Assembly (NCBI RefSeq): GCF_902493135.1
Contig: NZ_CABUOD010000013.1
Span: 1 to 64,000 of the forward strand
Direction: 5' to 3'
Origin: an uncultured Parabacteroides sp.
GTDB lineage: Bacteria; Bacteroidota; Bacteroidia; Bacteroidales; Tannerellaceae
Length of the DNA stretch: 64,000 nt
The notes below the pieces were generated by a model, which worked only from the letters and a program-made list of their open reading frames with translations, did not search any database and had not been told where the DNA came from. Shown one piece after another: positions 16,346 to 23,495 of this stretch (positions are counted from its first letter, which is position 1; every line of letters starts with the position of its first letter). Made by a program: the position numbers and the translations under genes.

Positions 16346-17494
16346 ATGAACCCATTGTTTGATAAACCATTCACATTCGACAGGGTGGCACGTATTCTGT
16401 TCGGCCTGGCTGTTATCAGCGGCATCATCTATCTGATCGCCGTCCTTCGAAATGCTTTGTTACCTTTCCTGATTGCCTGGCTGCTGGCTTATATGATGCA
16501 ACCGTTCGTCAAGTTCTTCCAGTATAAAGTCAAGCTGAAAAGCCGCTTGCTGTCTATCCTGGCCGTTCTCGTGTCCATCCTTCTGGTGATCTCGCTGGTG
16601 GGTGTCGTAATCGTCCCCTCCGTCACCCAGGAGTTCAACCGGACCTTGGAGTTGATGCAGGAACATAACAGCGGCTACGGGCATATCCCGATGATTCCCC
16701 AGTCATGGGCGGAATACTTGGAAAAGAATATCGACCCGGATCAGTTGGCACAGCTTCTGAGCAAGGAAAACATAGAAAAGGCGGTCAAACAGATCGCTCC
16801 TAAAATGTGGATAGTCCTGACCAACACCTTCTCTATCCTTTTCAGCATTACGATCGTGTTCGTCATCTTACTCTATTTCATCTTTATCCTGTTGGATTAC
16901 GAACGGATTGCCAACGGTTGGATCCGCCTGATCCCCGAACGTTACCGTCCCTTTGTGCAAGGATTGGCCGATGATGTCGAATACAGCATGAACCGCTATT
17001 TCCGCGGGCAGTCGTTGATTGCCTTATGTGTCGGCATCCTCCTCGCCATCGGATTCAAGATCGTCGGCTTCCCGCTGGCCGTCATCCTGGGACTATTCAT
17101 CGGTGTCCTCAACCTTATCCCTTATATGCAAGCAATCGGCATTATCCCGATGATCTTGCTGAGTCTCCTCAAATCTGCGGAGACCGGAGAAAACTTTTGG
17201 CTGATCTTCGGAGCGGGAATTCTTGTCCTTTGCATCGTGCAGTGCATACAAGACTTGTATCTCACTCCCCGCATCATGGGAAAGGCAATGGGTCTGAATC
17301 CGGCTATCATCCTTCTTTCTTTATCCATTTGGGGCACTTTGTTAGGCTTTATCGGCTTAATCATCGCTCTCCCCCTGACCACTCTCTTTCTTTCTTATTA
17401 TAAACGTTTTATACTTATGGAAGAAGACCAATCTCTCGTAGAGAAGCACGAGTTATCAAAAGTTCAAAAGAAAAAAACACCTCCAAAAGAATAA
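16346..17494 (+). CDS. AI-2E-family transporter (PerM/TqsA-like membrane protein)
   Basis: 382 residues from the ATG at 16346. The frame is open back to 16310, but that part overlaps the promoter box. About eight predicted helices sit in the usual layout: paired N-terminal helices, a soluble stretch (about 90-150), then a C-terminal cluster with GFPLAVILGLFIGVLNLIPY and the LGFIGLIIALPLTTLF loop. The family includes autoinducer-2 exporters and ion antiporters; the substrate here is unknown. A five-codon frame (16335-16349) ends overlapping the start, possibly a chance leader. The basic C-terminal tail is cytosolic. Confidence 0.88.
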   Translation: MNPLFDKPFTFDRVARILFGLAVISGIIYLIAVLRNALLPFLIAWLLAYMMQPFVKFFQYKVKLKSRLLSILAVLVSILLVISLVGVVIVPSVTQEFNRTLELMQEHNSGYGHIPMIPQSWAEYLEKNIDPDQLAQLLSKENIEKAVKQIAPKMWIVLTNTFSILFSITIVFVILLYFIFILLDYERIANGWIRLIPERYRPFVQGLADDVEYSMNRYFRGQSLIALCVGILLAIGFKIVGFPLAVILGLFIGVLNLIPYMQAIGIIPMILLSLLKSAETGENFWLIFGAGILVLCIVQCIQDLYLTPRIMGKAMGLNPAIILLSLSIWGTLLGFIGLIIALPLTTLFLSYYKRFILMEEDQSLVEKHELSKVQKKKTPPKE

Positions 17495-17512
17495 AAAAAC
17501 CCGCACCAGCTA

Positions 17513-17542
17513 TTGCATATATAAAAAAAAGCCCTACCTTTG
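17513..17542 (+). promoter_or_regulatory. Promoter of tRNA-Lys
   Basis: TTG at 17513-17515, 19 bp, then the -7 box TACCTTTG at 17535-17542, about 31 bp before the tRNA. Confidence 0.7.
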
Positions 17543-17572
17543 CACCCGCATTACAGAAGTAACGCACAGGAT

Positions 17573-17645
17573 GATTCGCTAGCTCAGCAGGTAGAGCACA
17601 TCCCTTTTAAGGATGGGGTCCTGGGTTCGAACCCCAGGCGGATCA
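17573..17645 (+). tRNA. tRNA-Lys (anticodon TTT)
   Basis: 73 nt without an encoded CCA. The acceptor stem GATTCGC pairs with GCGGATC (one T-G pair). The D arm holds GCTC...GAGC, the anticodon stem CATCC/GGATG encloses the loop CTTTTAA with anticodon TTT, and the T arm holds CTGGG-TTCGAAC-CCCAG. The discriminator base is A. Its last 12 bases belong to an 18-bp sequence repeated at 20086-20103, marking it as an integration site. Confidence 0.97.
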
Positions 17646-17651
17646 CTGAAA
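17634..17651 (+). other. Attachment site, left copy (overlaps the 3' end of tRNA-Lys)
   Basis: CCAGGCGGATCACTGAAA is present here and, identically, at 20086-20103. The left copy completes the tRNA and the right copy is detached from any tRNA, the expected outcome of tyrosine-recombinase integration at a tRNA 3' end. Confidence 0.8.
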
Positions 17652-17680
17652 GACAAGTCAAAACAAGACTTTAAGAAGAT

Positions 17681-17717
17681 AACTCCTACAATATCAAGGT
17701 ATTGCAGGAGTTTTTTC
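17681..17717 (+). terminator. Rho-independent terminator just inside the element
   Basis: AACTCCTACAATA (17681-17693) pairs with TATTGCAGGAGTT (17700-17712), one mismatch, six-base loop, followed by a T-run. It ends tRNA-Lys transcription at the left junction. Confidence 0.85.
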
Positions 17718-17731
17718 TTTGTATAATGTCC

Positions 17732-17818
17732 GTGACCAAAGACATCAAAAGGTCACAAAAAGACATACTTTCATGACCAATTCGTGACCAATCCAATCTT
17801 TGGCAAAACAGGTCACAG
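17732..17818. repeat. GTGACC/GGTCAC repeats, possible integrase arm sites
   Basis: GTGACCAA occurs at about 17732 and 17783 in direct orientation, and GGTCACA at about 17751 and 17811 in inverted orientation. They are often followed by AGACAT or ATGTCC. Such short repeats beside an attachment site are typical arm-type sites for the N-terminal domain of a tyrosine recombinase, which is the only integrase domain left here. Function inferred. Confidence 0.5.
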
Positions 17819-17918
17819 AATGTCCAAAATTGGCTAACCGATGTCCATATTTGTCCGGTCTGCAAATATCTCATTTTCAATCAATCAAAGTAATTTTGTA
17901 ACTAAAAAAATTGAGATT

Positions 17919-18215
17919 ATGAGAAGTACATTTAAGGTCTTGTTTTTCGTAAAACGAAATGCAGCAAAGAAAAACGGCAATGCACCAATTATCGCACGCA
18001 TCACCATCGACCAAATCGTGGCACAATTCAACACCAAATTGGAAATAAACCCTATTAATTGGAGTGTCAGCGCAGGAAAGGCAGCAGGAAGAAGTGCGGA
18101 AGCGGTGAGTATCAATTCCATGTTAGACAGTATCCGCAGTTCCGTACACCAACATTACCACTCTTTATTAGAGATGGACGGTTATGTTGTTATACCTTTA
18201 TCCGTTCTACAATAG
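17919..18215 (+). pseudogene. Truncated tyrosine-recombinase integrase (arm-binding and core-binding start only)
   Basis: 98 residues from the ATG at 17919, with a -7 box TAATTTTG at 17891. The sequence MRSTFKVLFFVKRNAAKKNG and the later ITIDQIVAQFNTKLEI match the arm-DNA-binding domain that opens Bacteroidales integrases of conjugative and mobilisable elements. A helical stretch (SINSMLDSIRSSVHQHYHSL) begins the core-binding domain. The frame then ends at VVIPLSVLQ, about 300 residues short of a complete enzyme, and lacks the R-H-R-Y catalytic domain. The break near 18190 is likely a deletion junction. Confidence 0.75.
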
Positions 18216-18363
18216 CAAACAAGAGTTAAAAGAATTACGCTTGGATGAAGATTACATGCAAGATGATTTGAACAAAGATTTGTTGATGGACTATTGCGAC
18301 AAATTCCAGAGTAAAGCTCTTTTCCACAGGGTAAAACTTCTTTTTAAGACATACCAACTTTAG
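18184..18363 (+). pseudogene. Orphan C-terminal gene fragment after the integrase break
   Basis: A 59-residue frame overlapping the integrase stub and ending TAG at 18361-18363. From NSKQELKELRLDEDYMQD on, it looks like a charged, helical C terminus of a real protein, while its first few residues are shared with the integrase end in another frame. It is probably the 3' end of a gene joined to the integrase by deletion. Family not recognised. Confidence 0.4.
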
Positions 18364-18413
18364 AATAGAAGATTTTTTATTCTGCGAACAAAATGATAAA
18401 TTGCCATTTTTGT

Positions 18414-18445
18414 TTTGCGCATAAAATAAAAATACGCTACCTTTG
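18414..18445 (+). promoter_or_regulatory. Full promoter of the element ATPase
   Basis: TTTG at 18414-18417, 20 bp, then TACCTTTG at 18438-18445. This is one of the best consensus promoters in the window, 29 bp before the ATG. Confidence 0.75.
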
Positions 18446-18474
18446 TACTGTTAGTAGAATAAAAACGGGAAGAT

Positions 18475-19740
18475 ATGGACAAGAATATTCTGAAAGCGGT
18501 TATAGCCGACAATCAACTGGAAGTCCCAAGATACAAGGTAATTCCTCGCGATTTCACTTTTGAGGAATTTGGGAACTACGTTTTTGTAGGTATCCGGCGA
18601 GCGGGAAAGTCTTACCTGCTATATCAACGGATGCAACAACTACTGGCGCAAGGTGTGCAGTGGGATGAAATACTTTATATCAATTTTGAAGATGAACGCC
18701 TTACAGGAATGAAAGCGGAGGATTTGAATCTGCTGTTAGAAGTTCATCTGGAAATGTACGGAAAGAAGCCTATCCTGTTTTTGGATGAGATACAAAACGT
18801 TTCCGGATGGGAAAAATTTGCCCGTCGAATGGCTGACACCAAACATCGGGTTTACATCACGGGAAGTAATGCCAAAATGTTAAGTCAGGATATCCAAACG
18901 ACTTTAGGAGGGCGTTATATCCCAGTAGATGTTTATCCGTATTCTTTCAAAGAATTTTTGACAGCAAACAATGTTCCTGCAACTGCTAATCATCTCCTAT
19001 CTACGGAAGGCAAAGCCGAAATATTACGAAAATTCAACGATTATTTCTACTTTGGTGGATTCCCGGAAGGAGCAGAGTTTTCTGCCAAACGGGATTACCT
19101 GACCAGTGTTTATCAGAAAATTCATTTGGGAGATATTGCAGCCCGTCATACAGTAGATAATACGTTCGCTTTGCGTATCATGTTCAAGAAACTGGCTGAA
19201 AGCGTAAAACAACCCTTATCGTTTACCCGCATAGCGAATATCGTATCTTCAACCGGAGCAAAGGTAGGAACACAGACCGTTATTAATTATATGGAATACG
19301 CCAAAGATGCTTGGCTTATCAATCCCGTGCAAAACATAGCAGGTAAATTGGTCGATAAGGAAACTTCACCGAAGTACTATTTCACGGATAACGGTATTCT
19401 CAACCTCTTTTTATTGGACGGAAACACTTCTTTGTTGGAGAACATGGTAGCCGTAAATCTATTGCGTAAATACGGGCGAAATGATGCCGTTTATTTCTAT
19501 AATCAAAGCATTGAAGTAGACTTCTACATTCCTGATGATTACACAGCGATTCAAGTATGCTACAATCTCGACAATAGCGACGGCACGTTTGACAGGGAAG
19601 TAAAAGCTTTGCTAAAAATTACCGAAGTATTAGAATGCAAGAAACTGCTGATTATTACCCGTGATACGGAGCGGGTGGTAGAAATGAACGGTAAAACAAT
19701 TGAAATCGTTCCGGTATGGAAATGGCTGTTAAGTTTGTAA
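18475..19740 (+). CDS. AAA_14/DUF4143 ATPase
   Basis: 421 residues, soluble. The N-terminal AAA_14 domain carries Walker A GIRRAGKS (39-46) and Walker B PILFLDEIQNV (Asp104, Glu105), followed by sensor-like YITGSNAKML and RYIPVDVYPYSFKEFL. The C-terminal half is DUF4143, with a winged-helix-like part (FTRIANIVSSTGAKVGTQTV) and a nuclease-like fold that keeps VDFYIP and a later IQVCYNL in the place of the E/D-x-K pattern. These proteins are widespread in gut bacteria, and their role is unsettled. It has its own strong promoter and is the only intact long gene in the element. Confidence 0.85.
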   Translation: MDKNILKAVIADNQLEVPRYKVIPRDFTFEEFGNYVFVGIRRAGKSYLLYQRMQQLLAQGVQWDEILYINFEDERLTGMKAEDLNLLLEVHLEMYGKKPILFLDEIQNVSGWEKFARRMADTKHRVYITGSNAKMLSQDIQTTLGGRYIPVDVYPYSFKEFLTANNVPATANHLLSTEGKAEILRKFNDYFYFGGFPEGAEFSAKRDYLTSVYQKIHLGDIAARHTVDNTFALRIMFKKLAESVKQPLSFTRIANIVSSTGAKVGTQTVINYMEYAKDAWLINPVQNIAGKLVDKETSPKYYFTDNGILNLFLLDGNTSLLENMVAVNLLRKYGRNDAVYFYNQSIEVDFYIPDDYTAIQVCYNLDNSDGTFDREVKALLKITEVLECKKLLIITRDTERVVEMNGKTIEIVPVWKWLLSL

Positions 19741-19969
19741 TAACAAGACAGAATTAATATATTTGCAACAACAATCGTGTTAAATCACGGGCAGAACGAT
19801 GGGAAATAATCGTGTGCTAAATCGTGTGGATTTTCCGATGAAAGAATAGATAAGTCGGTGATTGTCAATAATGATAAGTGAAGCGTTCACTTTTTGGCGG
19901 CAATTAATGTGAAATTCTATATTTTGTAAATATGAAGAAGAATAGCTATCTTTACCCTCAGTATTCTTC
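19741..19969. other. AT-rich spacer in the element, no gene supported
   Basis: Contains the near-repeated words ATCGTGTTAAATCACGGG, ATCGTGTGCTAAATCGTG and, at 20007, GGTTAAATCATGGG. These may be degenerate recognition repeats near the right attachment site. A 65-codon minus-strand frame here has no ribosome-binding site or recognisable sequence. Confidence 0.4.
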
Positions 19970-20101
19970 ATGAGCAAACTACCGCAAAAGCACGTAGCAA
20001 ATCAGTGGGTTAAATCATGGGATATGCTTGAAGATAAAAAACGTAAAGTTTTAAATATCAGCGTGGTAACTCTGCAAGGAGAATTCCAGGCGGATCACTG
20101 A
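19970..20101 (+). other. Small frame that ends inside the right attachment site
   Basis: 43 codons from an ATG at 19970. The basic, Trp-containing start (MSKLPQKHVANQWVKSWDML) and a closing EFQADH are encoded partly by the att repeat itself (CCAGGCGGATCACTGA). It could be a small element protein whose end is supplied by the tRNA-derived sequence, or a chance frame. A weak box TATCTTTA lies about 20 bp upstream. Confidence 0.35.
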
Positions 20102-20103
20102 AA
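20086..20103 (+). other. Attachment site, right copy
   Basis: Identical 18-bp copy of 17634-17651 (CCAGGCGGATCACTGAAA) with no tRNA attached. It marks the right boundary of the element and is followed at once by what is probably the original terminator of tRNA-Lys. Confidence 0.8.
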
Positions 20104-20105
20104 AC

Positions 20106-20147
20106 AAAATCCTTGGTAACTCGATGTTATCAAGGATTTTTTGTTTT
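20106..20147 (+). terminator. Rho-independent terminator at the right junction
   Basis: AAAATCCTTGGTAAC (20106-20120) pairs with GTTATCAAGGATTTT (20126-20140), one G-T pair and a five-base loop, followed by TTGTTTTTT. By position this would have been the chromosomal terminator of tRNA-Lys before the insertion. Confidence 0.85.
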
Positions 20148-20301
20148 TTGACAAGAGGCAGAAACGGTTCCACACAAATAGAAATATACAGAAGCCATTA
20201 ATACACTACAAATCAATCTCATATATCACTCATTAAAAGCTCCTGCATACAGCCTCCCTACGAAATTCATCCATGCACCTTAACTATTTCCATAAAAAGT
20301 T

Positions 20302-20331
20302 TTTGTGGAATAATTTGTTCTTGTATATTTG
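20302..20331 (+). promoter_or_regulatory. Promoter of the GntR-slipin operon
   Basis: TTTG at 20302-20305, 18 bp, then TATATTTG at 20324-20331. The last base of the -7 box is also the first base of the palindromic operator. Confidence 0.65.
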
Positions 20332-20348
20332 TACTATAATAATAGTAC
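20331..20348. promoter_or_regulatory. Palindromic operator, probably for the GntR regulator
   Basis: GTACTAT-AATA-ATAGTAC, perfect 7-bp arms around a 4-bp centre, covers the transcription start of the GntR-slipin promoter. A dimeric GntR/YtrA protein bound here would block initiation, giving autoregulation. Confidence 0.65.
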
Positions 20349-20377
20349 AATATTCATATAGCATAATATAAAATTAT

Positions 20378-20761
20378 ATGATCAAGTTTTTATTAGATTA
20401 CTCCAGCGGTATGCCGATATACCGTCAGATCATTGATCAGATCAGGTTTGGCATAGCATCCGGGCAACTCAAGTTGGGTGAACAGCTTCCTACGGTCAGA
20501 GCGCTTGCCGTAGAGTTGAAGGTCAATCTAAATACGGTATCCAAGGCTTATAAAGAATTGGAGATCAAGAATATCTTGGAGACTCAACAAGGGACCGGAA
20601 CATTTATTAGCAGAACAGACCATGTGGTACCGGAAAAAGAACGGGAAGACAAGTTGAAAGAAATTTGTACGCAATTTTCTTCTGTTATACTGAGTTACGG
20701 CTTCAGCCTGGACGAAGTTATTCGAGAATTAAAGGATATCGAAACTTTCAAAAAACAATGA
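20378..20761 (+). CDS. GntR-family regulator, YtrA subfamily
   Basis: 127 residues. The N-terminal winged helix (about 10-75) is clear: MPIYRQIIDQIRFGIASG, LKLGEQLPTVRALAVELKVN and the recognition helix NLNTVSKAYKELE. The C-terminal part is only about 50 residues of amphipathic helix, as in YtrA-type regulators, too short for a full effector domain. YtrA relatives often sit beside ABC transporters and respond to membrane stress; here the partner is a slipin, whose ATG overlaps the stop (ATGA). Confidence 0.88.
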   Translation: MIKFLLDYSSGMPIYRQIIDQIRFGIASGQLKLGEQLPTVRALAVELKVNLNTVSKAYKELEIKNILETQQGTGTFISRTDHVVPEKEREDKLKEICTQFSSVILSYGFSLDEVIRELKDIETFKKQ

Positions 20762-21651
20762 ATATGACAACAAATGTAATTAACAAGGGTTGGTTTAATC
20801 CCATATCCCTTTCCGTTCTGCTGATACTGGTGATCGTATCAGCCGTTTTGTATGTTCTGCAGATTGTAAACATACCGGTATTCATCCTCCTGCTCCTTCT
20901 TTCCGGATTGGCGGCTTCTGCGATCCGCATTGCCGACCAGTGGGAACGGGCGGTAGTCCTGCGTATGGGGAAATATAGCGGTTTGAAAGGTCCCGGCCCT
21001 TTTATGATTATCCCGGTTATAGACAGTGTATCGACTTATATCGATCAGCGTGTACGGGTAAGTGCATTCAAGGCCGAACAAACTCTGACTAAAGATACGG
21101 TTCCGGTAAATGTCGATGCAGTCGTATATTGGACCGTCTGGGACGTGGAAAAAGCGGCTCTGGAAGTACAGGAGTACCAGAAAGCGATCGAACATATCAC
21201 ACAGACCGGCTTAAGAGATACCATCGGTAAGCACGAACTGTCGGACCTCTTGCAAGAACGCGATAAGATAGCCGAAGATCTGCAACAGGTCTTAGACAGG
21301 AACACGAACCCGTGGGGTATCACATGCCAGACTGTCGGCATCAAAGACATCGCCATTCCGCAAGACCTGGCCGAAGCGATGAGCAAAGAGGCGCAGGCCG
21401 AACGTGAAAGAAGGGCACGTGTCATCTTGGGAACGGCAGAAACGGAGATCGCAGAAAAGTTCGAACAAGCCAGTAAGAAATATACCGACAATCCTGTGGC
21501 ATTACATCTCAGAGGAATGAATATGCTGTTCGAAGGCTTAAAAGAAAAAGGATCAATGGTAATCGTACCGAGTTCGGCACTCGACACCATGAACTTAGGA
21601 GCCATGGGAGGCTTGGTTTCATTGGCTAAGAATAACGAAACATTGAAATAA
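20758..21651 (+). CDS. Slipin (SPFH/band 7 membrane protein)
   Basis: 297 residues from the ATG at 20758, which overlaps the regulator stop; a second ATG at 20764 is also possible. An N-terminal hydrophobic hairpin (about 16-55) anchors the protein, then comes the SPFH domain (about 60-220) with WERAVVLRMGKYSGLKGPG and VDAVVYWTVWD, and a short C-terminal helix (AERERRARVILGTAETEIAEK). Slipins build ring-like assemblies that organise membranes. No NfeD-type protease gene is adjacent, although such pairing is common. Coupling to GntR suggests a membrane-stress response. Confidence 0.88.
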   Translation: MNMTTNVINKGWFNPISLSVLLILVIVSAVLYVLQIVNIPVFILLLLLSGLAASAIRIADQWERAVVLRMGKYSGLKGPGPFMIIPVIDSVSTYIDQRVRVSAFKAEQTLTKDTVPVNVDAVVYWTVWDVEKAALEVQEYQKAIEHITQTGLRDTIGKHELSDLLQERDKIAEDLQQVLDRNTNPWGITCQTVGIKDIAIPQDLAEAMSKEAQAERERRARVILGTAETEIAEKFEQASKKYTDNPVALHLRGMNMLFEGLKEKGSMVIVPSSALDTMNLGAMGGLVSLAKNNETLK

Positions 21652-21692
21652 ACGAAAACGAATTTATAAATATCATCCGAAAATCATCATTT

Positions 21693-22610
21693 ATGAACCT
21701 GCACAAACAAAGGATCACTTTTGTTTTCCTTCTTTTAATCTTCACAAGTTGTTCGCAAAAACAATCATTGCAATGGATTCCATTCAGCTGGGAGGGTGAT
21801 ACGATTTCCGGAATATATATTGAAAAAGCATTTTTAAATGTCCCGGTAAAAATAGAAGACTTACCGTATGAATTTACAATGCAATTTGATTTAGGAGCAT
21901 ATAATTCAGTCTTTTACGGGAATACTTTCACTCCTTATCTTGAAGAGGTCCCATCTTTAATGAGCAAAAGAGATTCAACCGGGATGTATAAAAATGTCCA
22001 CTTACAAATAGGAACAGTGGAGTTTCGTAATGCCAACATTGGATTCAAGCAAAATTTCGGGAATGAAATTCCTAAAGATTCACTCCATTCAAATACACCC
22101 AAGCATATTGGGACCCTCGCATCTGACATCGTGCAAGATAAAATCTTAATTATCGATTACCAATCAAGCAGGCTTGCAATCACAGACTTCTTGCCGGACG
22201 AATACAAAAATCTACCGGCTGAAAAATTTGAATCAAAATATGGGGAAGTGAAGTTGCCTTTACAGATTGATGGAAGAAGATGTAAAGTATTGTTCGACAC
22301 TGGTTCAAGTCCTTTCCAGTTAATAACGACACAAGAAAGGGCCTGGAGCATATCGGACCTTACCATTACCGACTCTTTAAGCGGTCCTTTGTGGTGGGGA
22401 CAAGAAATAACATTTTACGGTTTTAATGTAAACAAGCCGATCGAGTTCGGAGGAAAAGTACTAAACAATTCAAAAGTCTACTACGCCAAAGACGGGCTTT
22501 GGGATAATATTTACAGTTCTTTTGATGTCTGGGGGATAACCGGGAATGCTTATTTCTTTGAGAACACCGTGATTATCGATTACAAAAACAAATTATTCAG
22601 GATACAATAG
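21693..22610 (+). CDS. Retropepsin-like aspartyl protease lipoprotein (putative)
   Basis: 305 residues starting with a lipoprotein signal (about 1-20, LLLIFTSC), so likely anchored in the envelope. Two lobes each have an aspartyl-protease-like site: MQFDLGAYNSVFYG (about 67-80) and VLFDTGSSPFQLI (about 195-207). The second is a canonical D-T-G-S; the first is altered to D-L-G-A. It may be a two-lobed protease, or a fold relative with weak activity. It begins 41 bp after the slipin gene and could be part of that operon. Confidence 0.6.
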   Translation: MNLHKQRITFVFLLLIFTSCSQKQSLQWIPFSWEGDTISGIYIEKAFLNVPVKIEDLPYEFTMQFDLGAYNSVFYGNTFTPYLEEVPSLMSKRDSTGMYKNVHLQIGTVEFRNANIGFKQNFGNEIPKDSLHSNTPKHIGTLASDIVQDKILIIDYQSSRLAITDFLPDEYKNLPAEKFESKYGEVKLPLQIDGRRCKVLFDTGSSPFQLITTQERAWSISDLTITDSLSGPLWWGQEITFYGFNVNKPIEFGGKVLNNSKVYYAKDGLWDNIYSSFDVWGITGNAYFFENTVIIDYKNKLFRIQ

Positions 22611-22687
22611 AAACTCGCACCCTACGTCTTCATCCAGATGCATAGTCATTCGGTGCCGTACCAATACAAATAGATGGTTGCTTTGAT

Positions 22688-22837
22688 CTAAGTGTAATTT
22701 GTTTTCGACAATGTCGAGATCATATTTGACAATGCCGTGTATATTCTCGACAATGTCGAATATATACACGACAACGGGGAAAACAGATTACACTTGCATC
22801 TAATCAGCAGAAGATAAGCATACGGGCGGCGGTTCAA
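22688..22837 (-). other. Overlapping small frame over the 100-bp element, copy 1
   Basis: Starting from a TTG that overlaps the sigma stop codon (TTGA), a 49-codon frame runs through the element and ends just outside it. It encodes RCKCNLFSPLSC and a 7-residue repeat built on xxLSxIY, closing TLSKTNY. The copy-2 frame at 60232-60444 has the same start geometry and the same RCKCNLFS...TLSKTNY frame. Whether it is translated is unknown; no ribosome-binding site is evident. Confidence 0.35.
22693..22802. repeat. 100-bp palindromic repeat element, copy 1
   Basis: Ends TGTAATTTGTTTTC (22693-22706) and GAAAACAGATTACA (22779-22792) form inverted repeats with one mismatch. Between them are 21-bp units with the palindromic core CGACA-A-TGTCG. 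The outer 24 bp on each side are identical to the copy at 60270, including CTTGCATCTA beyond the right arm, while the middle units differ in sequence but keep phase and total length. It lies between the 3' ends of the aspartyl-protease gene and the orphan sigma gene, where a terminator might be expected. Confidence 0.8.
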
Positions 22838-23388
22838 GCGTGCAAAAGAAAAAACAGATAAAGGACTTTGCGAAGAATGGCAAGGGCGGCGGTCAGGTGG
22901 TTTTCCACTGTCCGTTTACTGATATCGAGGCGCGTGGCGATTTCGTCATTGGACAAACCTTCCTCACGGCTCATCCGGTAGATCCTGCTTCGCTGGGGAG
23001 ACATCCGCTCGACCGTACGGTTGATGACCGATTGCAGCTCGCGGACGAACAAGGCTTCTTCCTCCGATTCGGCCGGGGAGGCTTCCTGCAGGTATTCGTT
23101 CGTATATTTTTCCGAGACAATGAGACGGTCGAAGTAGTCATACACGGTAAAACGCGCCATCTGGAAAAGGTAGGAGGAGAAAGAACGGACATTCTTCAGT
23201 TTTTCACGGTCTTTCCACAACGAGAGAAACAAATCCTGGGCCATATCACGGCTGACTTCCCTATCATGCGTCAGGCCGATAAGGAAATTTACCAACCTCG
23301 GTTGGTACTGGAAAAACAGATGCTCGAAAGCTTCCACATTTCCGGCGGCGATCTCCCTTAACTTATTTTGCTCCTCTGGTAATTCCAT
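22834..23388 (-). CDS. ECF-type RNA polymerase sigma factor (orphan)
   Basis: 184 residues. Sigma region 2 spans about 20-90 (FFQYQPRLVNFLIGLTHD, RDMAQDLFLSLWK) and region 4 about 125-175 with a helix-turn-helix (LSNDEIATRLDISKRTVENH). It ends in a hydrophobic tail (YLFFLLHA) typical of Bacteroidota ECF factors. Unlike the three others in the window, no FecR anti-sigma gene follows; the next 220 bp are non-coding and contain the repeat element. Regulon unknown. Confidence 0.9.
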   Translation of the reverse strand: MELPEEQNKLREIAAGNVEAFEHLFFQYQPRLVNFLIGLTHDREVSRDMAQDLFLSLWKDREKLKNVRSFSSYLFQMARFTVYDYFDRLIVSEKYTNEYLQEASPAESEEEALFVRELQSVINRTVERMSPQRSRIYRMSREEGLSNDEIATRLDISKRTVENHLTAALAILRKVLYLFFLLHA

Positions 23389-23495
23389 AACAAATGCGAA
23401 GTAGCGAAAAATATCAGAATAATCAAAATAAAAGCTTGCACCTCAATTGAATTAATTTTGTTGTACCTTTACCGTGTCGAGAAAAGAATAGAATC

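Larger units (their letters stand above)
17652..20103. mobile_element. Decayed tRNA-Lys-inserted element (about 2.45 kb)
   Basis: The element is bounded by 18-bp direct repeats at 17634 and 20086. It holds its own terminator near the left end, GTGACC/GGTCAC repeats, a truncated integrase (17919), a scrap of another gene (18184), an AAA_14/DUF4143 ATPase (18475) and a small frame reading into the right repeat (19970). With the integrase reduced to its arm-binding domain and no mobilisation genes, it cannot move by itself. The sequence is AT-richer than the chromosome on either side. It is probably what remains of an integrative element after an internal deletion. Confidence 0.75.

Noticed and set aside
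16335..16349. A five-codon upstream frame whose stop overlaps the start of the AI-2E-family gene
   Set aside because: It could be a coupling leader, but such short frames are common by chance and no ribosome-binding site precedes it.
17652..20103. A prophage
   Set aside because: No capsid, tail, terminase or lysis gene; the length and contents fit a decayed integrative element.
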